A DNA stretch of 14,322 nt from JAVBMU01 sp031552185 (GTDB taxonomy: Bacteria > Actinomycetota > Actinomycetes > Actinomycetales > Cellulomonadaceae): positions 1-14,322 of the forward strand of contig JAVBMU010000066.1 in the NCBI GenBank assembly GCA_031552185.1. Direction: 5' to 3'. Positions 1 to 5,097 of the stretch are shown here, piece by piece. Within the stretch, counting starts at the first letter, position 1. Every line of letters starts with the position of its first letter. Below the pieces are notes generated by a model that saw nothing but the letters and a program-made list of their open reading frames with translations, did no database searches and had not been told where the DNA came from. The position numbers and the translations under genes are program-made.

Positions 1-420
1 CGGCGCGCCGGCGACGATCAGGGCCGTCACATCCAGGAAGGCGTTGAGTTGCTGGTCCGTCCACGTCGCGAAGTACGCCGCCGTCAACGCCTGCGAGCGG
101 TTCCGCTGATCGACGGCGGCCCGCTTGCCCTTGGCCGTCAATCGCATGGCGCGGGCGATCGGTTCGGTCGGGTCGGGGATTGGCTCGACGAGGCCCGCCT
201 CCTCCATCCGGGCCAGCGTCCGCCGCATCATCGAGGGGCGGCGGCGGAGGTCGTGCGCGAGGTCCGTGGGACGCAGCACTCCGTCGGCGGCCAGCACCTC
301 CAACGTGGCGGCCCAGGCAGGGTCGTCGTGGTCGGACGCCGCGAGCACCTGCAACGCCAGAGCGACATCCAGCAACCGTTCCCGGGCATGCTTCTCCATC
401 AAGGCTCGCGAAACGGGCAT
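1..420 (-). CDS. MarR-type winged-helix transcriptional regulator, C-terminus cut off by window edge
   Basis: The minus frame is open from an ATG at 418-420 to the window edge, giving 140 codons with no stop. The protein begins MPVSRALMEKHARERLL. Residues about 38-103 look like a MarR-type winged helix. A scaffold helix is followed by a helix-turn-helix around 50-75 (RPTDLAHDLRRRPSMMRRTL) and a wing ending in LTAKGKRAAVDQ, the typical MarR 'T-x-x-G-x' segment before the C-terminal dimerisation helix. Third codon positions are mostly G/C, so the frame looks coding. The ATG is preferred because a -10-like hexamer sits 7 nt upstream and no Shine-Dalgarno is present. The regulated target is not visible. 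The gene points away from the repeat array and shares its upstream region with it. A PadR-like or other winged-helix family is possible. Ligand and function are unknown. Confidence 0.75.
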   Translation of the reverse strand, partial: MPVSRALMEKHARERLLDVALALQVLAASDHDDPAWAATLEVLAADGVLRPTDLAHDLRRRPSMMRRTLARMEEAGLVEPIPDPTEPIARAMRLTAKGKRAAVDQRNRSQALTAAYFATWTDQQLNAFLDVTALIVAGAP

Positions 421-427
421 ACACGTA

Positions 428-433
428 ATCGTA
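428..433 (-). promoter_or_regulatory. -10 element of a leaderless promoter for the MarR-type gene
   Basis: The minus strand reads TACGAT, then seven bases, then the ATG. TANNNT at this distance puts transcription start at or next to the A of the start codon. No ribosome binding site is seen and no convincing -35 lies 17-18 bp upstream. This is inferred from spacing only. Confidence 0.4.
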
Positions 434-527
434 GACGAGTGCCTCGGCTCTTGGCACTACCTCCCGTCGCGAAAGTCGGGTCCGGGTTTGCCGGTCGGCC
501 GATGCCGGCGATCAGCGCGGGCATCCG

Positions 528-625
528 CGGCAGCGGCGCAGCGGCAGCGCGGTGGCAGTGCGGCGGCGTGGCGGCGGCGTGGCGGCAGTGCGGCGGCAGC
601 GCGGCAGTGCGGCGACGCGGCGTGT
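528..625. repeat. Low-complexity GCGGC/GTGGC-rich tract
   Basis: The tract is almost entirely G and C. It contains three near-copies of GGCAGTGCGGCG at 554-565, 584-595 and 603-614, with CGTGGCGG steps between them. It resembles slipped-strand expansion of a short motif. No function can be assigned. It may be a replication or slippage hotspot, and it borders the structured array to its right. Confidence 0.6.
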
Positions 626-675
626 CGCGAGTGCGCGGGGTGCCGCCAAGTGCGCCGAACGGAACGAAGTGCACG

Positions 676-726
676 GCTCCGGCCGCCGGACGTAGCGAGT
701 TGCTCCGGCCGCCGGACGTAGCGAGT
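676..726. repeat. Two exact 25-bp direct repeats with 26-bp period
   Basis: The segment starting GCTCCGGCCGCCGGACG and ending TAGCGAGT occurs at 676-700 and again at 702-726, separated by one T. Each copy contains the palindrome TCCGGCCGCCGGA-like dyad. The flanks also match: GTGCACGGCTC occurs at 669-679 and 725-735, so the duplicated block is bounded by a second short repeat. This looks like a local tandem duplication. No function is evident. Confidence 0.7.
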
Positions 727-740
727 GCACGGCTCGGGTC

Positions 741-793
741 GCCGAGTCAGTACCGTGCGCGCCGAGTCAGTACCGTGCGCGCCGAGTCAGTAC
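741..793 (-). repeat. Inverted arm of the GTACTGACT repeat array (three units)
   Basis: Three units read on the plus strand as GCCGAGTCAGTACCGTGCGC, with the third diverging after TACCG. Their cores AGTCAGTAC lie at 745-753, 765-773 and 785-793, exactly 20 bp apart. The reverse complement gives GCGCACGGTACTGACT, which is 16 bases identical to the type-A units of the main array to the right. This arm therefore faces the main array in opposite orientation across about 37 bp of unique sequence centred near GGCGCC at 812-817. Confidence 0.85.
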
Positions 794-818
794 CGGAAAT
801 GCCGGGAAACGGGCGCCA

Positions 819-1044
819 GGCCGCCCCCATGTACTGACTGGCGGCGCACGGTACTGACTGGCGGCCCCCATGTACTGACTGGCCGCCCCCATGTACTGAC
901 TGGCGGCGCACGGTACTGACTGGCGGCGCACGGTACTGACTGGCGGCGCACGGTACTGACTGGCCGCCCCCATGTACTGACTGGCCGCCCCCATGTACTG
1001 ACTGGCGGCCCCCATGTACTGACTGGCGGCACGTGGTATCGACT
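819..1044 (+). repeat. Main GTACTGACT repeat array (ten units plus one degenerate)
   Basis: The core GTACTGACT is invariant at 831, 851, 872, 893, 913, 933, 953, 974, 995 and 1016. A degraded copy (GGTATCGACT) follows at 1035-1044. Two flank types precede the core: type A is GGCGGCGCACG (20-bp unit) and type B is GGCCGCCCCCAT or GGCGGCCCCCAT (21-bp unit). The order is B A B B A A A B B B. Spacing of 20-21 bp is close to two DNA helical turns, so every core faces the same side of the helix. That resembles an iteron or multi-operator array, though a passive repeat expansion is equally possible. It is not a CRISPR: there are no unique spacers of constant length. Confidence 0.85.
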
Positions 1045-1211
1045 CGGCGAACCCACGACGCGCGACCCAGGCAACCCGGACGAGGGGGGTGGGGATCGCC
1101 GCGGAGGCGGGTCGGCCGATGGCACGCGCGATCTGAGCTTGCACAGGTGGGCTGCGAGGGCGCCTGTCCACAGCCGCGGGCCGGGCTGCCGCCATCGGCG
1201 GGCGCGCCGGC

Positions 1212-1217
1212 CAGTAT
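1212..1217 (+). promoter_or_regulatory. Possible leaderless -10 element for comF
   Basis: CAGTAT is followed by exactly six bases (GGACCC) and then the ATG of comF. The A and final T match the conserved positions of TANNNT, but the first base is C. No Shine-Dalgarno is present upstream of the ATG. Support comes from the same arrangement at ycaQ, the DUF6912 gene and hisN in this window. Confidence 0.35.
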
Positions 1218-1223
1218 GGACCC

Positions 1224-2039
1224 ATGGGAATCGAGGTGGTTCGCGGCCTATCGCGGCTGCTGGTGCCCGTGGCTTGCCCCGGTTGCGGTGCCGCCGAGGT
1301 GCCCCTGTGCCTGACGTGTGTTGCGCCCTTGCTCGGCGGTCCGCGCCGGGTGGAGGCGGACGCCCCACGGCTGGATCGCCTCGACGCTCCGGGTCCCATG
1401 CCGGTGTGGGCGACGGCGGTCTACGTCGGGCCGTTGCGCGATGTCGTCGTCGCGTGGAAGGACCGTGGCCGGGCCGACCTCGATGCGCGGCTCGGGGCCG
1501 CCGCCCGGCAGGCGGGGAGGCGGCTGGCCGGCATTCTGGGTGCGGCGGCCGGGAATTTGCCGACCGACGGACCCACCGGACCGGTGCCGGGGCCGACCGG
1601 CGGACCGGGGCCGGCCCGGCCGGCGCGCTCAAGCCGACGGGGACCCGCGCCGTCGATGGTCGCGGTGGTGCCGGCGCCGTCGACCCGCGCCGCCCTCCGC
1701 GCGCGGGGCCGCGATCCGGTGCGGGTGCTCGCGGTGGCATTCGCGCGTGGTCTCGAGTTGGGGGGCGTGCCCGCGCGGGTTACCCCGGTGCTGCGCCAGG
1801 TCCGCAGCCGGGACCAAGTCGGGCTGGGTTCGCGGGCCCGCGGCGGGCGGCTGGACACAATCCGCCGCCGCCGGCGCGTCCCCCTGAGGGGCCTCGCCCA
1901 CGTCCTCGTGGACGACGTGTTGACCTCAGGCGCCACATTGGCGGCCGCCGAGAACGAACTGATCAGGGCGGGCATTCCCGTGCTCGGTGGCTACGTTCTG
2001 GCGGCCACGCCGGCGCCGCGGCGCCCCCGCGGGCCATAG
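1224..2039 (+). CDS. comF: ComF family protein (phosphoribosyltransferase fold)
   Basis: The protein has 271 residues. Cysteines C18, C21, C29 and C32 (CPGC ... CLTC) form the N-terminal zinc motif of ComF proteins. The C-terminal type I phosphoribosyltransferase domain carries the PRPP-loop motif VLVDDVLTSGAT at about 227-238. In competent bacteria ComF helps move single-stranded DNA into the cytoplasm. In actinomycetes the gene is conserved next to hpf and secA, and its role there is unclear. Residues about 111-143 form an unusual Gly/Pro-rich linker (PTGPVPGPTGGPGPARP) between the zinc part and the transferase domain. The ATG at 1224 was chosen because MGIEVVRGLSRLLVPVACPGC places the zinc motif at the usual distance and a -10-like hexamer lies 6 nt upstream. 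It is followed by 258 bp before hpf, so the two probably have separate promoters. Confidence 0.88.
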   Translation: MGIEVVRGLSRLLVPVACPGCGAAEVPLCLTCVAPLLGGPRRVEADAPRLDRLDAPGPMPVWATAVYVGPLRDVVVAWKDRGRADLDARLGAAARQAGRRLAGILGAAAGNLPTDGPTGPVPGPTGGPGPARPARSSRRGPAPSMVAVVPAPSTRAALRARGRDPVRVLAVAFARGLELGGVPARVTPVLRQVRSRDQVGLGSRARGGRLDTIRRRRRVPLRGLAHVLVDDVLTSGATLAAAENELIRAGIPVLGGYVLAATPAPRRPRGP

Positions 2040-2075
2040 CGCCCCACATAGGGGTGATCTGCACGCGACGGTCAA

Positions 2076-2104
2076 GGGATTGCCCCGAAATCTCCGGAGT
2101 TGAT
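2076..2104 (+). promoter_or_regulatory. Possible SigR/SigH-type (ECF) promoter ahead of hpf
   Basis: GGGAT at 2076-2080 is followed by 18 bases and then GTTGAT at 2099-2104. The actinobacterial disulfide-stress sigma factors SigR/SigH recognise GGAAT-N18-GTT, so this matches all but one base with exact spacing. It would give a leader of roughly 190 nt before hpf. An alternative housekeeping -10, TAGGCT, lies at 2129-2134 without a good -35. This is motif matching only and a chance match is possible. Confidence 0.3.
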
Positions 2105-2297
2105 CGTGCTCCCGGATCTGGGGCGGGATAGGCTGAGGGCACTCGCCGGGGATCGTCGGACCCGGGCCCACGAGGTTCGTAGCACCCGGCCGCTCCCCAG
2201 GGTGAGGAGGTGGACGCGGCGCCGGAATGACGCCGCACCAGCCACATCAGGTGCCGGGTGCAGAGCCCGAGCGCCGCACTACCGAGCGGAGGCTCAC

Positions 2298-2948
2298 ATG
2301 GAGATCGTGGTCGTCGGCAGGCACACGGAAGTGGCGGATCGGTTCCGCCAGCACGTCACCGAGAAGCTTGCCAAGGTGGAGCAGCTCGCGCCCACGGCGC
2401 AGCGCATCGACGTCGAAGTGACGCACGAGAACAACCCCCGCCTCTCCGAGGTCTGTGAGCGCGTCGAACTGACGGTCCGTGCGAAGGGGCCCGTCGTCCG
2501 CGCCGAGGCGGCTGCGGACGACCGCTTCGGCGCGCTCGACCTGGCCATCAACAAGCTCACCGAGCGGCTGCGCCGCAACCGTGACCGGCGCAAGGACCAC
2601 CGCAACCACACCGTGCTCGCCCCGGTCGACGTTCGGCCCCCGGAAGCGTTCGGCGCCGCCGCCGAGCCCGCTCCGGCCGCGCCCGAACACCCCGCGGCGC
2701 CCGGCGAGTCCGTCGAGACGACCCTCGGTGACTCGCCCGTAGTGATCCGCCAGAAGCTGCACACCGCCGAGCCGATGACCCTCGACGAGGCGCTGTACCA
2801 GATGGAGATGGTCGGGCACGACTTCTACCTGTTCGTCGACTCCGAGACGTCCCGGCCCTCGGTCGCCTACCGGCGGCGCGGCTGGAGCTACGGGGTCATC
2901 CAACTCGACACTTCGTGCGGCGACGGCGCCGCCGAGTCAGCCGACTGA
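2298..2948 (+). CDS. hpf: Ribosome hibernation promoting factor, long form
   Basis: The protein has 216 residues. Residues 1-103 form the S30AE/RaiA fold that binds the 30S decoding region (MEIVVVGRHTEVADRFRQHV, then the basic helix NKLTERLRRNRDRRKDHR). Residues about 110-145 are an Ala/Pro linker. Residues about 146-205 are the long-HPF dimerisation domain (VVIRQKLHTAEPMTLDEALY, HDFYLFVD, YRRRGWSYGVIQL) that pairs two 70S ribosomes into inactive 100S dimers. The frame stays open upstream, but ATG 2298 is clearly the start: GGAGG at 2288-2292 sits five bases before it and the family begins with M-x-I-V-V-x-G-R-H. It lies between comF and, further on, secA, the usual actinobacterial order except that an ABC operon and ycaQ are inserted here. 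Regulation may involve a stress sigma factor. A strong hairpin follows the stop codon. Confidence 0.95.
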   Translation: MEIVVVGRHTEVADRFRQHVTEKLAKVEQLAPTAQRIDVEVTHENNPRLSEVCERVELTVRAKGPVVRAEAAADDRFGALDLAINKLTERLRRNRDRRKDHRNHTVLAPVDVRPPEAFGAAAEPAPAAPEHPAAPGESVETTLGDSPVVIRQKLHTAEPMTLDEALYQMEMVGHDFYLFVDSETSRPSVAYRRRGWSYGVIQLDTSCGDGAAESAD

Positions 2949-2956
2949 CCTGGGAC

Positions 2957-2995
2957 GACCCGCCGCCCGGACGCCAACGGCGCGGGCGGCGGGTC
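2957..2995. terminator. Strong hairpin between convergent hpf and ABC permease
   Basis: GACCCGCCGCCCG at 2957-2969 pairs perfectly with CGGGCGGCGGGTC at 2983-2995 (13 bp). Within the loop, CGCC-AAC-GGCG forms a second 4-bp stem. There is no T-tract, which is common for actinobacterial terminators. It starts 8 bases after the hpf stop and ends 22 bases from the stop of the opposing permease gene, so it probably ends transcription from both sides. Confidence 0.75.
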
Positions 2996-3017
2996 CGGTG
3001 CGCCATGACTTGGCGGG

Positions 3018-3719
3018 CTATGGCTCGGCGTGCCTGATCAGCAGGTGGGAGGCGCCGGCGAGCAGGGCGGAGATGCCCAGCAGGTACAAGCCGACGGTGA
3101 CCGGCGTCTGGCCGACCAGCCACTCGGCGATGCGGCGCCACTGGTCGGTCAGACCGGCCCAGGCGGCGAGGGCCGAGCCCGCGATGATCACGACGAATCC
3201 CGCGGCGATGAGCCCCTTGCCGCCGAAGCGCTTGAACAGCATGGCCGAGGCGAATCCGATGACGAACATGAACAAGATGGCCGCGCCGTACAGGACGAAC
3301 GCAGGCCCTGGCCCCCCGGCAACCCAGCCGGCGAGGTCGAAGGCGTGCGCGCCGATCCAGTAGCCGCCGGTCACCTCCTCGACCCAGGCGAGCAGCGCAT
3401 AGATCGCGCCATAGCCGGCCCCCGTTCCCAGCGCCGCGATGAGCGTGCCGATCAGGAAGTCACGCCGGGTCGACGACAGGGCGAACGCGAACGGGAACAT
3501 CTGCGTCGAGGCGGATACGGCCACCCCGAAGATGCACCAGAGCGCCGCCTGGAACGCGCCGTTGAAATAGACGCCTTCGTCGCGGCCACCGGCGGCGTTG
3601 ACGATCAGCTGGATGCAGATCGTCAGGGCGATCATGGCACCGATGACGATGATCGGGATCCACACCAGCATCCACTTGTTGAGCAGGTAGAGCCGCGCCG
3701 CGGCGAGCGCGCGAGTCAT
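3018..3719 (-). CDS. ABC transporter permease subunit, six-helix membrane protein
   Basis: The protein has 233 residues with about six predicted membrane helices, at about 17-41, 54-80, 88-113, 139-162, 168-190 and 205-227. Basic residues (RLYLLNKW, SSTRRD, FKRFGGK) lie at the cytoplasmic-looking ends. No close named family could be recognised by eye. Its partner is certain from context: its ATG overlaps the TGA of the ATPase gene (ATGA at 3716-3719), with GAGGAGG just upstream in the ATPase coding sequence, so the two are translationally coupled. With a YtrA-type repressor at the head of the operon, it resembles the Ytr-like ABC modules of Gram-positive bacteria, which respond to envelope stress in Bacillus. 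Substrate and direction are unknown. The conserved-looking motif FAFALSSTRRDFLIGT is typical of ABC-2-like permeases in such operons. Confidence 0.82.
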   Translation of the reverse strand: MTRALAAARLYLLNKWMLVWIPIIVIGAMIALTICIQLIVNAAGGRDEGVYFNGAFQAALWCIFGVAVSASTQMFPFAFALSSTRRDFLIGTLIAALGTGAGYGAIYALLAWVEEVTGGYWIGAHAFDLAGWVAGGPGPAFVLYGAAILFMFVIGFASAMLFKRFGGKGLIAAGFVVIIAGSALAAWAGLTDQWRRIAEWLVGQTPVTVGLYLLGISALLAGASHLLIRHAEP

Positions 3720-4636
3720 GACGTGACCTCCTCGAGTTCGGCCCCGGCCAGCCGGGTGGCGTTCACGATGTGCTGCTGCAGCGAGACCGAGTGGATCTCG
3801 ACCCGCAACCTCTCGGCCTGGCTGATCCGCTCGGGGGTCAGCGGACCCGGAACGGTGGCCTCGGCGATCGAACCGATGGCGCGGTGCCGCACGACGGTCA
3901 GCCCGCGGGTGACGTCGTCTACCGCCCGGGCGCTACCGACGACGGTGACCGACGTGCCGCGCAAGTCCTCCGCGGGAGCGTCGATGAGGATGCGGCCGTG
4001 GTCGATCACCACGACGTGGGCCAGCAGGTCGGCGACCTCGTCGATGAGGTGGGTCGAGAGGATCACGGTGCGCGGGTGCTGGGCGTAGTCCGCCAGCAAC
4101 TGGTCGTAGAACAATTGCCGGGCGACCGCGTCCAAGCCGAGGTAGGGCTCGTCGAAGAAGGTCAGCGGGGCGCGCGAGGCGAGGCCGACGATGATGCCGG
4201 CGGCCGACAGTTGGCCGCGGGAGAGCTTCTTCATGGCCCGCCGGCGGGGCAGGTCGAAGGCCCTGACGAGTCGGTCGGCGTAGGACGCGTCCCAGTGGGG
4301 GAAGAACCAACCCGAGGCCTCCAACACGTTGGCGACCGTGAACTGGTCGGGATACTTCTGCGCCTCCCGGATGAAGCACATCCGGGCCTGGACCGCCGCA
4401 TTCTCGTAGGGGTGTTCGCCGAAGACCCGGATCCGGCCCGCGGTCGGTGCGATCTGCGCGGTGAGCAGCCGCATCAACGTCGTCTTGCCCGCCCCGTTGC
4501 GGCCCAGGAGGCCGACGATGCTCCCGGCCCCGATCCTGAGGTCGACGTCGTCCACCGCGCGGACGTCCTTGTAGTGCTTGGCGAGCCGGTCGACCTCGAC
4601 GGCCGGGACGGCTGCGTCGATCGGGTGCGCGGTCAT
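3716..4636 (-). CDS. ABC transporter ATP-binding protein, YtrB-like
   Basis: The protein has 306 residues. Walker A is GRNGAGKT at 45-52, the Q-loop glutamine is near 93 (FIREAQKYP), the signature is LSRGQ at 138-142 (consensus LSGGQ, so the first glycine is replaced by arginine), Walker B is LTFFDE at 158-163, the D-loop is LGLD at 166-169, and the H-loop histidine is 196 (LSTHLIDEV). Residues after about 215 form a C-terminal extension. The catalytic set is complete, so ATP hydrolysis should work. It drives the six-helix permease encoded downstream. Its start codon overlaps the gntR stop by one base (TAATG), and AAGGAGGGGC at 4641-4650 within the end of gntR serves as its ribosome binding site. 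The RGQ signature and operon order are consistent with YtrB-type antibiotic- or stress-responsive transporters, but the substrate is not known. Confidence 0.93.
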   Translation of the reverse strand: MTAHPIDAAVPAVEVDRLAKHYKDVRAVDDVDLRIGAGSIVGLLGRNGAGKTTLMRLLTAQIAPTAGRIRVFGEHPYENAAVQARMCFIREAQKYPDQFTVANVLEASGWFFPHWDASYADRLVRAFDLPRRRAMKKLSRGQLSAAGIIVGLASRAPLTFFDEPYLGLDAVARQLFYDQLLADYAQHPRTVILSTHLIDEVADLLAHVVVIDHGRILIDAPAEDLRGTSVTVVGSARAVDDVTRGLTVVRHRAIGSIAEATVPGPLTPERISQAERLRVEIHSVSLQQHIVNATRLAGAELEEVTS

Positions 4637-4992
4637 TACTGCCCCTCCTTTTGGATGAGGTCAATCACCTGGTCGGGAGTGAGACCGATGCTTACGGCCT
4701 CCGCGAGCAAGGGCTTGACATACGCCTCAACGAAGGTCGAGCGCCGCCGGCGCAAGATCTGGTCTCTGGCCCCGTCGGCGACGAACATTCCGATTCCTCG
4801 CTTCTTGTAGGCGATCCCCGCGGCGGCCAGGTGGCTGATGCCTTTGGCGGCCGTGGCCGGGTTGATTCGGTAGAAGGCGGCGAGCTCATTCGTCGAGGGG
4901 GTCCGATCTCCCTCGGCCAGGGTGCCGTCGGCGATGTCGTTCTCAATGCGCTCGGCGACCTGGAGGAAGAGCGGCCGGCTCTCGTCGAACAT
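4636..4992 (-). CDS. GntR-family repressor, YtrA subfamily, operon head
   Basis: The protein has 118 residues. Residues about 8-77 form the GntR winged helix: PLFLQVAERIENDIADG, then RTPSTNELAAFYRINPATAA and ISHLAAAGIAYKKRGIGMFV. The effector domain is reduced to a short two-helix tail (residues about 78-118), which defines the YtrA subfamily. Such repressors usually control their own operon with a linked ABC transporter, as seen here. An upstream ATG at 5049 is open in frame, but MFDESRPLF at 4992 is preferred. It matches the family N-terminus, AAGGGGGG at 4998-5005 sits five bases upstream, and the longer start would run through the promoter and operator. It is divergent from ycaQ. The inducing signal is unknown. 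Confidence 0.93.
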   Translation of the reverse strand: MFDESRPLFLQVAERIENDIADGTLAEGDRTPSTNELAAFYRINPATAAKGISHLAAAGIAYKKRGIGMFVADGARDQILRRRRSTFVEAYVKPLLAEAVSIGLTPDQVIDLIQKEGQ

Positions 4993-5007
4993 GGGCACCC
5001 CCCTTAC

Positions 5008-5035
5008 TTGGTTACCCACTACACTAACTAACCAA
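5008..5035. promoter_or_regulatory. Candidate GntR operator: perfect inverted repeat
   Basis: TTGGTTA at 5008-5014 and TAACCAA at 5029-5035 are perfect reverse complements separated by 14 bases. The site covers the -10 hexamer (5021-5026) and the presumed transcription start of the gntR operon. A repressor bound there would block initiation. The local A/T content stands out against the surrounding GC-rich DNA. Autoregulation is inferred from position and from the habit of YtrA-type regulators. Confidence 0.55.
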
Positions 5036-5049
5036 CGAGTCGGCCGCAA
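5021..5049 (-). promoter_or_regulatory. Promoter of the gntR-ABC operon
   Basis: Reading the minus strand, TTGCGG at 5044-5049 is followed by a 17-bp spacer and then TAGTGT at 5021-5026. This is a recognisable housekeeping -35/-10 pair. It predicts a short leader that contains the ribosome binding site AAGGGGGG before the ATG at 4992. Confidence 0.5.
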
Positions 5050-5085
5050 GGGAGCCCGTGAGCCGCGCCGCTGCGGCGCCTACGG

Positions 5086-5091
5086 CACGAT
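5086..5091 (+). promoter_or_regulatory. Possible leaderless -10 element for ycaQ
   Basis: CACGAT is followed by exactly six bases (TGGCCC) and the GTG start at 5098. No Shine-Dalgarno is present. The first base departs from TANNNT. Confidence rests mainly on the repeated arrangement seen at other genes in this window. Confidence 0.3.
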
Positions 5092-5097
5092 TGGCCC

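Larger units (their letters stand above)
421..1223. other. About 800 bp intergenic region dominated by repeats
   Basis: This region lies between the divergent MarR-type gene and comF. No reading frame in it has convincing coding character. Long open frames exist on both strands only because GC is extreme, and they translate into Arg/Pro/Ala-rich text or into a repetitive SQY/GA pattern. From left to right it holds the MarR promoter, an ordinary stretch to about 527, a G/C low-complexity tract, a 26-bp duplication, three inverted repeat units, and ten clear plus one degenerate direct repeat units. From 1045 to 1211 nothing further is recognisable. The 20-bp repeat units shift the reading frame at each copy, which argues against a repetitive protein. 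Confidence 0.7.

Noticed and set aside
741..1044. CRISPR array
   Set aside because: Repeat cores are only 9 bp, the intervening sequence is itself repeated in two types, orientation switches, and no cas gene is nearby.
1164..1172. CTGTCCACA as a DnaA box near comF, possibly making the array a replication origin
   Set aside because: It is a single site with one mismatch to TTGTCCACA. No cluster of boxes, no AT-rich unwinding element and no dnaA/dnaN neighbours are present.
787..1740. Long minus-strand open frames running through the repeat array and comF with repeated SQY/GA text
   Set aside because: They are opposite comF, which has clear family motifs, and the repetitive text merely reads through the 20/21-bp DNA repeats, whose length shifts the frame between copies.
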